From Sulfurimonas sp. (GTDB lineage Bacteria > Campylobacterota > Campylobacteria > Campylobacterales > Sulfurimonadaceae), in assembly GCA_021157665.1 (NCBI GenBank), contig JAGGWE010000105.1, positions 1 to 5,407 of the forward strand: DNA of 5,407 bases, in the 5' to 3' direction. The position numbers were made by a program, and so were the translations under genes. Of the stretch, positions 1-5,407 are shown piece after piece. Below the pieces are notes generated by a model. The model ran no database searches and was not told where the DNA came from. It worked only from the letters and a program-made list of their open reading frames with translations. Numbering within the stretch: position 1 is the stretch's first letter; each line of letters begins with the position of its first letter.

Positions 1-479
1 GCTGCTTCAATAGCTGCATTTAATGCAAGAAGATTAGTTTGGTCTGAAATATCTTTAATAAGGTTAATAACATCAGATATAGAAACTACACTATCATTAA
101 GTTCTTGAGCATTAGTTCTTAATCCATTTGCCATTTCTATTATCGAATCAATATTGAAGATTTTATTTACATTCTCTTGAACTTCTGTCATAATTTTAGA
201 GCCTTCACTATTTAAAGTGTTAATCTCCTCTTGCTTGACCATATTATTTTCAATCTCTTTTTGAACAAATTGTATATTGTGAATACAGCCATTTGTAAGA
301 TTTTGAGTTAGAGCATTTTTTAGCTTGTTCTCTTCAACTATATCTTTTACCTTGTCTTTTTCCGATTTATAAGTACTGTTTTCATCTTTAAGAATAGTAA
401 TTTCACTTTCTAATAATTCTATTTTTGCTTTAAGCTCTTGGTTTTCAGACTGAATTAACTTTACATTTTGACCAAACAT
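1..479 (-). CDS. Soluble methyl-accepting chemotaxis protein, N-terminal part (truncated by window edge)
   Basis: The visible part is 159 codons from the ATG at 479-477, running off the left edge. The frame is closed upstream by a TAG at 491-489, and AGGGG (490-486) lies 6 nt before the ATG as ribosome-binding site, so the start is well supported. Residues about 8-55 are polar and heptad-like, rich in Glu, Lys and Leu (coiled coil). There is no hydrophobic stretch long enough for a membrane segment and no periplasmic sensor domain. Residues about 143-159 read DISDQTNLLALNAAIEA, the conserved start of the MCP signalling hairpin tip that contacts CheA and CheW. The rest of the tip and the descending helix lie outside. 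The MFG start and soluble design recall Helicobacter TlpD, whose C-terminus carries a zinc-binding CZB domain; whether that domain is present here cannot be seen. Inferred role: cytosolic chemoreceptor, probably sensing an internal (redox or energy) signal. Class is secure, ligand unknown. Confidence 0.93.
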   Translation of the reverse strand, partial: MFGQNVKLIQSENQELKAKIELLESEITILKDENSTYKSEKDKVKDIVEENKLKNALTQNLTNGCIHNIQFVQKEIENNMVKQEEINTLNSEGSKIMTEVQENVNKIFNIDSIIEMANGLRTNAQELNDSVVSISDVINLIKDISDQTNLLALNAAIEA

Positions 480-532
480 TACAAACCCCTATTTATTTTA
501 TAAACAATTGTATTATTATTAATATTAAACAT
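479..532 (-). CDS. Possible 17-codon leader ORF before the chemoreceptor (speculative)
   Basis: An ATG at 532-530 opens an 18-triplet frame (peptide MFNINNNTIVYKINRGL) whose TAA stop at 481-479 shares its last A with the chemoreceptor ATG, giving a TAATG junction typical of translational coupling. A purine tract (minus strand AGGAGGGAGGGG, 555-544) lies 11 nt before the ATG, long spacing for a ribosome-binding site but strikingly G-rich for this region. The peptide is Asn-rich, as random AT-rich DNA would give, and resembles no family I know. It could regulate chemoreceptor translation, or be chance. Confidence 0.2.
   Translation of the reverse strand: MFNINNNTIVYKINRGL
486..490 (-). promoter_or_regulatory. 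Ribosome-binding site of the chemoreceptor gene
   Basis: AGGGG on the minus strand is followed by a 6-nt spacer and the ATG at 479. It supports this ATG as the chemoreceptor start, since the frame is closed just upstream. Confidence 0.6.
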
Positions 533-543
533 TTATTAATATT

Positions 544-555
544 CCCCTCCCTCCT
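544..555 (-). promoter_or_regulatory. Purine-rich Shine-Dalgarno-like tract in the chemoreceptor leader
   Basis: The minus strand reads AGGAGGGAGGGG, two overlapping anti-16S-complementary motifs in otherwise AT-rich DNA. The nearest ATG downstream is at 532; the chemoreceptor ATG is 64 nt away and has its own AGGGG. It could serve a leader peptide or act as a ribosome standby or structure-forming element. Whether it is transcribed is unknown; a possible weak -10 (TATAGA, 560-555) sits immediately upstream. Confidence 0.35.
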
Positions 556-600
556 CTATAAAAGTGGAAAAAATCTGATTTATTACGCCAATTCAAGTTT

Positions 601-615
601 AAAGTGCAACACTTT
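601..615. repeat. Perfect 15-bp palindrome between tRNA and chemoreceptor
   Basis: AAAGTG-CAA-CACTTT is a perfect inverted repeat of two 6-bp arms around a 3-nt centre. It extends imperfectly by TTT on the left and TAAA on the right, and an A-run follows on the plus strand. A 3-nt loop with no T-tail in either direction makes a terminator unlikely. A dimeric regulator operator is the more natural reading, about 120 bp upstream of the chemoreceptor start. No specific regulator consensus was recognised. Confidence 0.4.
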
Positions 616-704
616 TAAAAAAAAGGATTTACATACTGATGTTTAATGAATTTATAAAAGAGATTTAAAGTTTAGATTTTTCTTTGAAAAAAGGGTTAAG
701 GAAG

Positions 705-781
705 TGGTGGGTTCTGAGAGACTCGAACTCTCGACCACTCGGTTATGAGCCGAGGGCTCTAACCAACTGAGCTAAAAACCC
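705..781 (-). tRNA. tRNA with CAU anticodon (elongator Met or lysidine-modified Ile2), CCA encoded
   Basis: The minus strand folds into a complete cloverleaf of 77 nt including encoded CCA. The acceptor stem is GGGTTTT paired with AGAACCC with one G-U pair, and the discriminator is A73. The D-stem is GCTC/GAGC, the anticodon stem CTCGG/CCGAG with loop CTCATAA, the variable loop TGGTC, and the T-stem GAGAG/CTCTC with loop TTCGAGT. The anticodon CAT is at 747-745. It is not an initiator tRNA: position 1 pairs with 72 and the anticodon stem lacks three consecutive G-C pairs. CAU may be elongator Met or, if TilS converts C34 to lysidine, Ile reading AUA. The C29-G41 and U12-A23 pairs are E. coli tRNA-Ile identity elements and tilt me to Ile2, whereas U4-A69 is more like E. 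coli Met, so the call stays open. A T-run (692-687) follows 12 nt after the CCA and may be where transcription ends. Confidence 0.95.
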
Positions 782-799
782 ACACCATAGTTAGAACTT

Positions 800-805
800 A
801 TTATA
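800..805 (-). promoter_or_regulatory. -10 box of the tRNA promoter
   Basis: The minus strand reads a consensus TATAAT, ending 18 nt before the first tRNA base, so transcription would start near 793 with a leader of about 12 nt to be removed by RNase P. No good -35 hexamer lies 16-18 bp upstream. The DNA there is T-rich (T runs at 841-829), as is usual for vegetative promoters in Campylobacterota. Confidence 0.65.
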
Positions 806-851
806 TAGTGAACATCTGAGAGAACACTAAAAAAATAAAAAGTAGTTTAAT

Positions 852-916
852 GCCCTCTACAAGGCAAACATAACATTTTTTTGACAATTAAGCCAAATAT
901 CCATTGTTTGTAGGGC
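852..916 (-). repeat. Long-range inverted repeat between the RND gene and the tRNA; possible structured RNA
   Basis: On the minus strand GCCCTACAA (916-908) can pair with TTGTAGAGGGC (862-852) as 5 + 4 base pairs around a 2-nt bulge, closing a loop of about 45 nt. An inner GGC (894-892) and GCC (865-863) could add a short helix. The T-rich stretch at 841-829 begins about 10 nt after the second arm, too far for a textbook terminator. A TATAAT box directly upstream (925-920) would start RNA near 913, within the first arm. It may be a small RNA, an inefficient terminator for the rsmH operon, or chance. A 16-triplet ATG frame inside (904-857) has no ribosome-binding site. Confidence 0.3.
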
Positions 917-919
917 GAA

Positions 920-925
920 ATTATA
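920..925 (-). promoter_or_regulatory. Candidate -10 box downstream of the RND gene
   Basis: A consensus TATAAT on the minus strand lies 27 bp past the RND stop codon, preceded by A/T-rich sequence with phased T stretches. Predicted initiation is near 913. It would transcribe the inverted-repeat region and could read on into the tRNA, giving it a second upstream promoter. No -35 hexamer is evident. Confidence 0.4.
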
Positions 926-952
926 GTCAATATATCCTTATATTTTTCTGAT

Positions 953-3900
953 TTAGTACAATAACTTTTTAGGTTCTTTTATTTTATAAACAACAGCATA
1001 TAAAAGTGGTATATAAATTAGATTTAGTACCGTTGCCCATGCTATACCAAAACCAAGAGAAATTGCCATTGGTTGGAGAATCATAGCTTGTCCTGATGCA
1101 AAAAAGATTAATGTTAAAAGACCTAAAACTGTTGTCAGTGAAGTTAGTAAGATTGGTCTAAGTCTAGTTTTTGCTTTTTTCATAAGATCTTCAGTATCAG
1201 TAGCATTTTTTATAAAATTCACCATTATAAGCCCATCATTTACAACTACTCCAGCCAATCCAACTGTACCAATTAAACCTGTCATAGTCATATTTAAACC
1301 CATTACAAAATGACCGAAATAAACACCAAGTAAAACTAGAGGTATTGTACTAATTACTATAAGAGATTTTTTAATAGAATCAAATAACCATACTAAAGTA
1401 ATAAAGATTAAGAAAATTGCTATCACAGCAGACTGAAGCATCTCTCTTTTATTTTTAGCATTCTCTTTTTCTTCGCCTTTTATCTCAACTCTAAAGCCAT
1501 CATCTCTTAACTTATTTATCGCTGGTAATATTTTTTTCATAGCTTCAGAGGATGTTATTATTTTTTTATCCAAAGATGCGAAAATACTTCTTATTCTTAC
1601 TCCATCTTCTTTTGTTAAAGCGACAAAACCTTGTACCATCATAAAATCACAAATATCTTTTAATGCCACAAATTGATTTGATTGAGGAACTTGAACTTCT
1701 ATGCGATTTATTGAGTCTATTTTTTCATTTGCATCACTTTGTATCTTAATACGAATAAGTCCCGTATCATTAAACATCTTTGAGTATTCACCTTTTAAAT
1801 AATATGCTCTTAACTCATTTGATATTAACTGCTCATTAAAACCTAACTGTTGTCCATATTGATTTACACGAAGTTTTAACTCTTTTTCACCTATATCTGC
1901 ATCATCTGCAATATTATTTATACCATCAATAAGAGCAAATTCATCACTTAAATATTTTATACCTTCTAAGATTGATTTTTCATCTTTATCGCTTAAACTT
2001 ATCTCTATATCATGTGCAACTATTCCAGCACCAGGAACTTTAACAACAAGTTCCTCATACTTTAATGTATTATTCTCTTTTAAATCCCTAAACTCATTTA
2101 ATAACTCTTCAACCTCTTTAGCAATTACTTTTGCATCTCTTTGTCTTTTTAAAATATCTCTATCATATTCTAGGGATAGATAGGGGCTAATATAAGTGTC
2201 AAAAACATTACTAGGAGCCCTTTCATGTAAATCTATAAATATATGAAAAAGATGTTCACCCATTTCAGCTTTATTTTTAGCATCTAATCTAAAACCAATT
2301 ACAGATGTTATAGAGGAAACATCACCATCATCTAAACTCTCTAATAATTTTTTCTCTATAACTGTTACTTTTTTCTCTGTATCTACTAATTCATTATTTA
2401 TATTTACTTTACCTGTCACATATATCTGAGTATTATCAAAATCTGGAAAAAGTTGAAATTTTGAATTTTTCATAAAGAGAAATGTCAATCCCAAAATCGT
2501 TGTGACAATAACAACTAATGAAATTATTTTTTTTCTAAATACAAAATGCAATGCCAAACTATGCCATCTGTGCATCTTTTTCCAAAGTTTTTTAGTAAAA
2601 CTATCATCATGTGAAACTTTTAAAAAATCATGTGCATGTAAAGGTAAAAAATAAAATGCTTCAAACAAAGATGAGAGTAAAAGTACTGTAATCATCATAG
2701 GTATTATTTTTATAAAAGTACCCATCTCTCCAGTTAAAAGAAGCATTGGCAGAAAAGCAAAAACAGTTGTTAAAGTAGCTGCTAGAACTGCTGGAAACAT
2801 CTCTGTTGCCCCAACTATACAAGCTTCTCTTCTATTCATCCCCTCTTCTAAATATCTATATATATTTTCAGCTACAACTATCGCTTCATCAACAAGCATT
2901 CCTAAAGCAATTAAAGCACCAAGCAAAGAGAGCATATTTAAACTATTGCCCATTAATTCAGTTACAATAAGTCCTATCATAAAACTCATAGGGATACCAA
3001 TAGCAACAACCATTGCAATACCACGATTAATAAAAATAAGCATAGCAATAAACACAAGCATAAGACCAAAAACTATATTAGAAAAGACTGTATTTAAACG
3101 ATTTTTTATCCAAACAGAAGTATCTGTATATATCTCATATTTTAAATTTGTATATTTTTTTTTATTTGCTTTTAAAATTTTTCTAATCTCTTTTACAAGA
3201 GCAATAGCATTTCCATCTTTTGATTTTGTAACATTTATTGAAACATTTCGTATCCCATTATAATGAGAAAGTTCAGATTCATCACTCAAACCAAATGAAA
3301 CATCTGCAATATCACCTATGCGAACTCTAAAATCACCAACACTGATAATAGTATCGGCTATATCTTTATTGTCTTTTTCACCATTAAAAGTTGAGATATA
3401 AAGATGAGAACCTTTCTCTTTTATAGTTCCTATTGGGAATATTGAACTTATATTTTTAAGTGCAGAAATAACTAGGGCTGGTTTTAATCCAAGAGCCATA
3501 ATTTTTTGCTCATTTATATTTATGACTAACTCTTCTTCAGCATCTCCACGAATTGTGATTTCACTTAAATCTTTTAAATAACTCAACTGACTTTTTAACT
3601 CATCTGCTCTATCTAAAAGTTCTTGTTTATCTATATCACCAGCTAAAGCGATTAAAACAAGAGGAAAAGCATGTGTTTTAATTTTAGCTATTGGTTCAGC
3701 CATATCAGCTGGTAAATCTTTTCTAACAGCACTTACAATATCTTTTACATCATTTAAAACATTTGCATTATCTGAATTAGGTTTTATATCTGCAACTATA
3801 GAGAATGAACCATTTTTAATAATACTCTCGACAGTATCCAACTCATCTATATTTTGTAAATCATCTTCTATAGTTTTAACAACCATTTTGTCTAAAATAT

Positions 3901-4075
3901 CTGCTGATGTTCCAACATATCCACCAGATATAGAAACTTTATCCATAGTCATTGGAGGAAATATCTCTTTTGGAATATTAAGATATGCAAAAATTGATAA
4001 CAATAATATAAATGTAAGTAATATATGGTTTAAAAGTGGCTTATCAATAGAAAATTCTATAAAACGACGAATCAT
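953..4075 (-). CDS. RND superfamily (AcrB/AcrD/AcrF-type) transporter permease
   Basis: This 1040-residue protein is close to AcrB length (1049) and has the duplicated RND architecture. TM1 is at about 14-31, the first periplasmic porter region at about 32-325 (with the IEDDLQNI/LPADM-EP pattern), and TM2-6 at about 327-478. A short cytoplasmic link and TM7 (about 515-536) lead to the second porter region (about 537-878) and TM8-12 (about 880-1030). TM4 carries LVDEAIVVAEN with Asp396-Glu397 where AcrB has Asp407-Asp408. TM10 carries GVVVNDG with Asn946-Asp947 where AcrB has Lys940-Asn941. TM11 keeps RLRPILLTS with Arg971 and Thr978. The family exports drugs, lipids or metals from the inner membrane or periplasm using proton influx; the substrate here cannot be told. 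It lacks adjacent adaptor and outer-membrane genes. The ATG at 4075 is preceded by AAGGA, 10 nt upstream, which overlaps the stop of the FtsL-like gene; gene spacing is 13 nt, so it is co-transcribed with rsmH. The gene is intact. Confidence 0.95.
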   Translation of the reverse strand: MIRRFIEFSIDKPLLNHILLTFILLLSIFAYLNIPKEIFPPMTMDKVSISGGYVGTSADILDKMVVKTIEDDLQNIDELDTVESIIKNGSFSIVADIKPNSDNANVLNDVKDIVSAVRKDLPADMAEPIAKIKTHAFPLVLIALAGDIDKQELLDRADELKSQLSYLKDLSEITIRGDAEEELVININEQKIMALGLKPALVISALKNISSIFPIGTIKEKGSHLYISTFNGEKDNKDIADTIISVGDFRVRIGDIADVSFGLSDESELSHYNGIRNVSINVTKSKDGNAIALVKEIRKILKANKKKYTNLKYEIYTDTSVWIKNRLNTVFSNIVFGLMLVFIAMLIFINRGIAMVVAIGIPMSFMIGLIVTELMGNSLNMLSLLGALIALGMLVDEAIVVAENIYRYLEEGMNRREACIVGATEMFPAVLAATLTTVFAFLPMLLLTGEMGTFIKIIPMMITVLLLSSLFEAFYFLPLHAHDFLKVSHDDSFTKKLWKKMHRWHSLALHFVFRKKIISLVVIVTTILGLTFLFMKNSKFQLFPDFDNTQIYVTGKVNINNELVDTEKKVTVIEKKLLESLDDGDVSSITSVIGFRLDAKNKAEMGEHLFHIFIDLHERAPSNVFDTYISPYLSLEYDRDILKRQRDAKVIAKEVEELLNEFRDLKENNTLKYEELVVKVPGAGIVAHDIEISLSDKDEKSILEGIKYLSDEFALIDGINNIADDADIGEKELKLRVNQYGQQLGFNEQLISNELRAYYLKGEYSKMFNDTGLIRIKIQSDANEKIDSINRIEVQVPQSNQFVALKDICDFMMVQGFVALTKEDGVRIRSIFASLDKKIITSSEAMKKILPAINKLRDDGFRVEIKGEEKENAKNKREMLQSAVIAIFLIFITLVWLFDSIKKSLIVISTIPLVLLGVYFGHFVMGLNMTMTGLIGTVGLAGVVVNDGLIMVNFIKNATDTEDLMKKAKTRLRPILLTSLTTVLGLLTLIFFASGQAMILQPMAISLGFGIAWATVLNLIYIPLLYAVVYKIKEPKKLLY

Positions 4076-4085
4076 AATTTAGCTG

Positions 4086-4090
4086 TCCTT
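4086..4090 (-). promoter_or_regulatory. Ribosome-binding site of the RND gene, overlapping the upstream stop codon
   Basis: The minus strand reads TAAGGA, in which TAA (4091-4089) is the stop of the FtsL-like gene and AAGGA is the ribosome-binding site for the RND ATG at 4075 (10-nt spacer). This favours translation by ribosomes terminating on the upstream gene and supports a single operon. Confidence 0.65.
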
Positions 4091-4367
4091 AAAATAATGT
4101 ATCAAGAATTTGATTTTTAAATTTAATAGATTCTACTGATGCACCAATAAGCCTATTTTCTTCTTTTAAAGTATCATATTCACTTTTTAACTTTGCGATA
4201 TCTCTACTTTTAAAGTAAATTTGTTGTTGAATATATATCTTTGGAAAAGCAAAAATAGACACCAATACTAAAATAAGTAATACATACAAGAAAAAAGCAA
4301 AATTCAATGCTTTTGAAGGGTTTAAAACTATACTAACCTCTTCTAAAAGTTCAGTTTTTTCACTCAT
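4089..4367 (-). CDS. ftsL: FtsL-like single-pass divisome protein (small bitopic coiled-coil membrane protein)
   Basis: Starting at the ATG at 4367, the protein has 92 residues. A TTG 18 nt further upstream would add MRWIFL, but the ATG is preferred because it overlaps the rsmH stop by 8 nt (ATGAGTGA), a coupled arrangement. A short cytoplasmic acidic N-terminus (1-20) leads to a strongly hydrophobic membrane span (about 21-41). A periplasmic helix rich in Lys, Glu and Leu follows (about 46-88, with IAKLKSEYDTLKEENRLI having coiled-coil spacing). Size, topology and position directly after rsmH match FtsL, which forms a coiled coil with FtsB and helps activate FtsWI septal peptidoglycan synthesis. 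FtsL sequences diverge too much for a motif-based proof, so the assignment rests on topology and synteny. FtsB or another DivIC-like protein is the alternative. No signal-peptidase site is seen, so the span is an anchor. Confidence 0.65.
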   Translation of the reverse strand: MSEKTELLEEVSIVLNPSKALNFAFFLYVLLILVLVSIFAFPKIYIQQQIYFKSRDIAKLKSEYDTLKEENRLIGASVESIKFKNQILDTLF

Positions 4368-5292
4368 CAAAAATATCCATCTCAAAAACTCTCATTTTTG
4401 CACTTCTGCTTCTAACATTCTCTTTCAACTCATCATCTTTTGCCATTATTGGCTTTCTTGAGATTATTTTACCAAGTTCATTATCATTACCACACAAACA
4501 TCTCATAGCTTCAGCTGGACAGATACATGATTTAGCCCATCTTGAAAATGTTTGTTTTACTATTCTATCTTCAAGTGAATGAAAAGATATAATAGCAATC
4601 TTGGCATGTGGAAATCTTGCCTCTTCTAAACTTTGAAGAAGTGATTTCAACTCACCAAGTTCATCATTAACTTCAATTCTTATAGCCTGCATAAGAAGTG
4701 TTGCAGGATGAATTTTTTTGCCATGTGGCATGTGGGATTTAAGAGTATCACTTAACTCTTTTGCAGAATTAAATGGACGATTTTTAATAATTTGGGATGC
4801 TATTTTTTTATAATTTCTAAGCTCACCATATTCTAAAAGTATTTTTTCAAGCTCTTTTGATGAATATTCATTTACAACCTCACTAGCACTAAGTAGAGCA
4901 TCTTTATCCATTCTCATATCAAGATTTTCACTCTCATATGAAAAACCTCTGTCTTTTTGGTCAAGTTGAAGAGAAGAAACACCTATATCAGCGAGAACAC
5001 CCCTAATATCTTTAATATCAAATTCATTTAAAATATCTTTTATTACAGATGAAAATTTACCTTTTTTGATAATTACTCTATCTCCATACTTTGCTAATCT
5101 CGCAGTTGAAAAATCTATCGCTGTTTGATCTTGATCTATCGCTATCAGCTTGGCATGTGGATTTGCATCCAATATCATAGATGAATGACCCCCATATCCC
5201 ATAGTACAATCAATTATGATTCCATTATCAATATTTTTAAAAGCCTCTAAAACTTCTCGGTAAAGCACTGGAACATGTGGAATATTTTGCAA
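4360..5292 (-). CDS. rsmH: 16S rRNA (cytosine-1402-N4) methyltransferase RsmH (MraW)
   Basis: This 310-residue SAM-dependent enzyme N4-methylates C1402 in the 16S rRNA P site, where RsmI adds the 2'-O-methyl group; it acts in the cytoplasm on small subunits. Family signatures in order are HVPVL (6-10), the SAM-binding DCTMGYGGHS (28-37), AIDQD (51-55), ADIGVSS (101-107), GFSY (116-119) and DMRMD (125-129). They continue with ATLLMQAIRIEVNDEL (197-212), ISFHSLEDR (235-243), a CIC...CLC cysteine group (256-267) and the C-terminal RSRSAKMR (294-301). Length is normal for the family. The start is TTG at 5292: no ATG is available upstream before an in-frame TAA, HVPVL must lie near the N-terminus, and AAGG (5302-5299) sits 6 nt upstream. 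It is the first gene of the operon with the FtsL-like and RND genes, and has its own TATAAT box at 5327-5322. Confidence 0.97.
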   Translation of the reverse strand: MQNIPHVPVLYREVLEAFKNIDNGIIIDCTMGYGGHSSMILDANPHAKLIAIDQDQTAIDFSTARLAKYGDRVIIKKGKFSSVIKDILNEFDIKDIRGVLADIGVSSLQLDQKDRGFSYESENLDMRMDKDALLSASEVVNEYSSKELEKILLEYGELRNYKKIASQIIKNRPFNSAKELSDTLKSHMPHGKKIHPATLLMQAIRIEVNDELGELKSLLQSLEEARFPHAKIAIISFHSLEDRIVKQTFSRWAKSCICPAEAMRCLCGNDNELGKIISRKPIMAKDDELKENVRSRSAKMRVFEMDIFDE

Positions 5293-5298
5293 GACAAA

Positions 5299-5302
5299 CC
5301 TT
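5299..5302 (-). promoter_or_regulatory. Ribosome-binding site deciding the TTG start of rsmH
   Basis: AAGG on the minus strand lies 6 nt before the TTG at 5292. With no in-frame ATG between the upstream stop and the conserved HVPVL motif, this fixes the non-ATG start. Confidence 0.6.
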
Positions 5303-5321
5303 AAATAGATATATTTAGTGA

Positions 5322-5327
5322 ATTATA
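5322..5327 (-). promoter_or_regulatory. -10 box of the rsmH–ftsL–RND operon
   Basis: A consensus TATAAT on the minus strand is preceded by TG and T/A-rich DNA without a clear -35 hexamer, as is common in Campylobacterota. Transcription would begin near 5315, leaving a leader of about 23 nt before the rsmH TTG start. Confidence 0.6.
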
Positions 5328-5360
5328 CATTAATTTTGTAAAATTTAATTTTTAATAGAG

Positions 5361-5366
5361 TATCAT
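5361..5366 (+). promoter_or_regulatory. Possible -10 box of the divergent right-edge gene
   Basis: TATCAT on the plus strand differs from TATAAT by one base and would start RNA near 5373, about 17 nt before the ATG at 5390. The surrounding DNA is AT-rich, so a chance match is quite possible. Confidence 0.3.
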
Positions 5367-5389
5367 AAAGAAAAAATAAAGGTTTTCAA

Positions 5390-5407
5390 ATGAATGAAGT
5401 ATATATA
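5390..5407 (+). CDS. Start of an unidentified divergent gene (six codons visible)
   Basis: An ATG at 5390 opens a plus-strand frame reading MNEVYI to the window edge. It is preceded by AAAGG (5378-5382) with a 7-nt spacer, a good ribosome-binding site, in DNA where no leftward gene needs it. Six residues are too few to name a product. It is divergent from rsmH with a 97-bp shared intergenic region. Confidence 0.6.

Noticed and set aside
581..612. Sigma-28 or sigma-54 flagellar-type promoter before the chemoreceptor (minus-strand TTTAAACTTG...GGCGTAATAA)
   Set aside because: The half-sites resemble TAAA and GCCGATAA only loosely and the spacing is about 5 rather than 11; the TTGCAC segment lacks the partner GG element of sigma-54.
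687..704. T-run after the tRNA as a rho-independent terminator
   Set aside because: AACCC followed by six Ts is present, but there is no separate hairpin upstream other than the tRNA itself, so I do not list it as a terminator.
807..829. Imperfect inverted repeat AGTGAAC...GAACACT over the tRNA promoter
   Set aside because: Only five of seven arm positions match in AT-rich DNA; not distinguishable from chance.
857..904. 16-triplet ATG frame inside the RND–tRNA spacer
   Set aside because: No ribosome-binding site precedes it and the length is within chance; it coincides with the inverted repeat, which is the more interesting reading.
2946..3263. Plus-strand open frame of 105 codons inside the RND gene
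   Set aside because: It lies wholly antisense to a well-conserved transporter, has no convincing ribosome-binding site or family resemblance, and has low-complexity Ile/Phe-rich content expected from the opposite strand of membrane-protein codons.
3888..4082. Plus-strand open frame of 64 codons antisense to the 5' end of the RND gene
   Set aside because: It is an antisense shadow of the RND N-terminal coding sequence, with no independent support.
4368..4385. Upstream TTG start for the FtsL-like gene, adding MRWIFL
   Set aside because: A TTG start deeper inside rsmH is less likely than the ATG at 4367, which gives a typical 8-nt coupled overlap with the rsmH stop.

Overview
The window is about 30% G+C by eye. 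It looks like an ordinary chromosomal segment of a Campylobacterota (Epsilonproteobacteria) bacterium, perhaps a Sulfurimonas-like genus. That assignment is inferred from the AT-rich codon use, -10-only (TATAAT) promoters in T/A-rich DNA, a soluble TlpD-like chemoreceptor, and an rsmH–ftsL-like pair outside a full dcw cluster. No database search was possible.

Layout: almost everything reads leftward (minus strand). At the left edge (1-479) is the N-terminal half of a methyl-accepting chemotaxis protein without membrane segments, cut by the window. Next comes an AT-rich intergenic region (480-704) with a perfect 15-bp palindrome and a G-rich tract in front of a possible 17-codon leader ORF. 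A CAU-anticodon tRNA lies at 705-781 with its own TATAAT box. A further spacer (782-952) holds a second TATAAT box and a long-range inverted repeat.

From 953 to 5292 there is a tight minus-strand operon: rsmH (16S rRNA m4C1402 methyltransferase, TTG start), then a 92-residue FtsL-like single-pass protein overlapping it by 8 nt, then a 1040-residue RND transporter permease whose ribosome-binding site overlaps the stop codon of the FtsL-like gene. At the far right a divergent gene starts on the plus strand (5390 onward); only six codons are visible. The roughly 97-bp gap between it and rsmH holds a good minus-strand -10 box for the operon and a weaker plus-strand one.

The operon joins ribosome modification, a probable divisome component and an envelope transporter. 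The first two are the classic mraW–ftsL pair at the start of the dcw cluster. Here the RND permease occupies the position where ftsI would normally follow, and no periplasmic adaptor or outer-membrane channel gene accompanies it. I see no mobile element, CRISPR array, toxin-antitoxin or defence module, and nothing I would call a new biological system. The best leads are the unusual RND proton-relay residues, the solitary RND in a cell-division operon, and the two structured intergenic regions.
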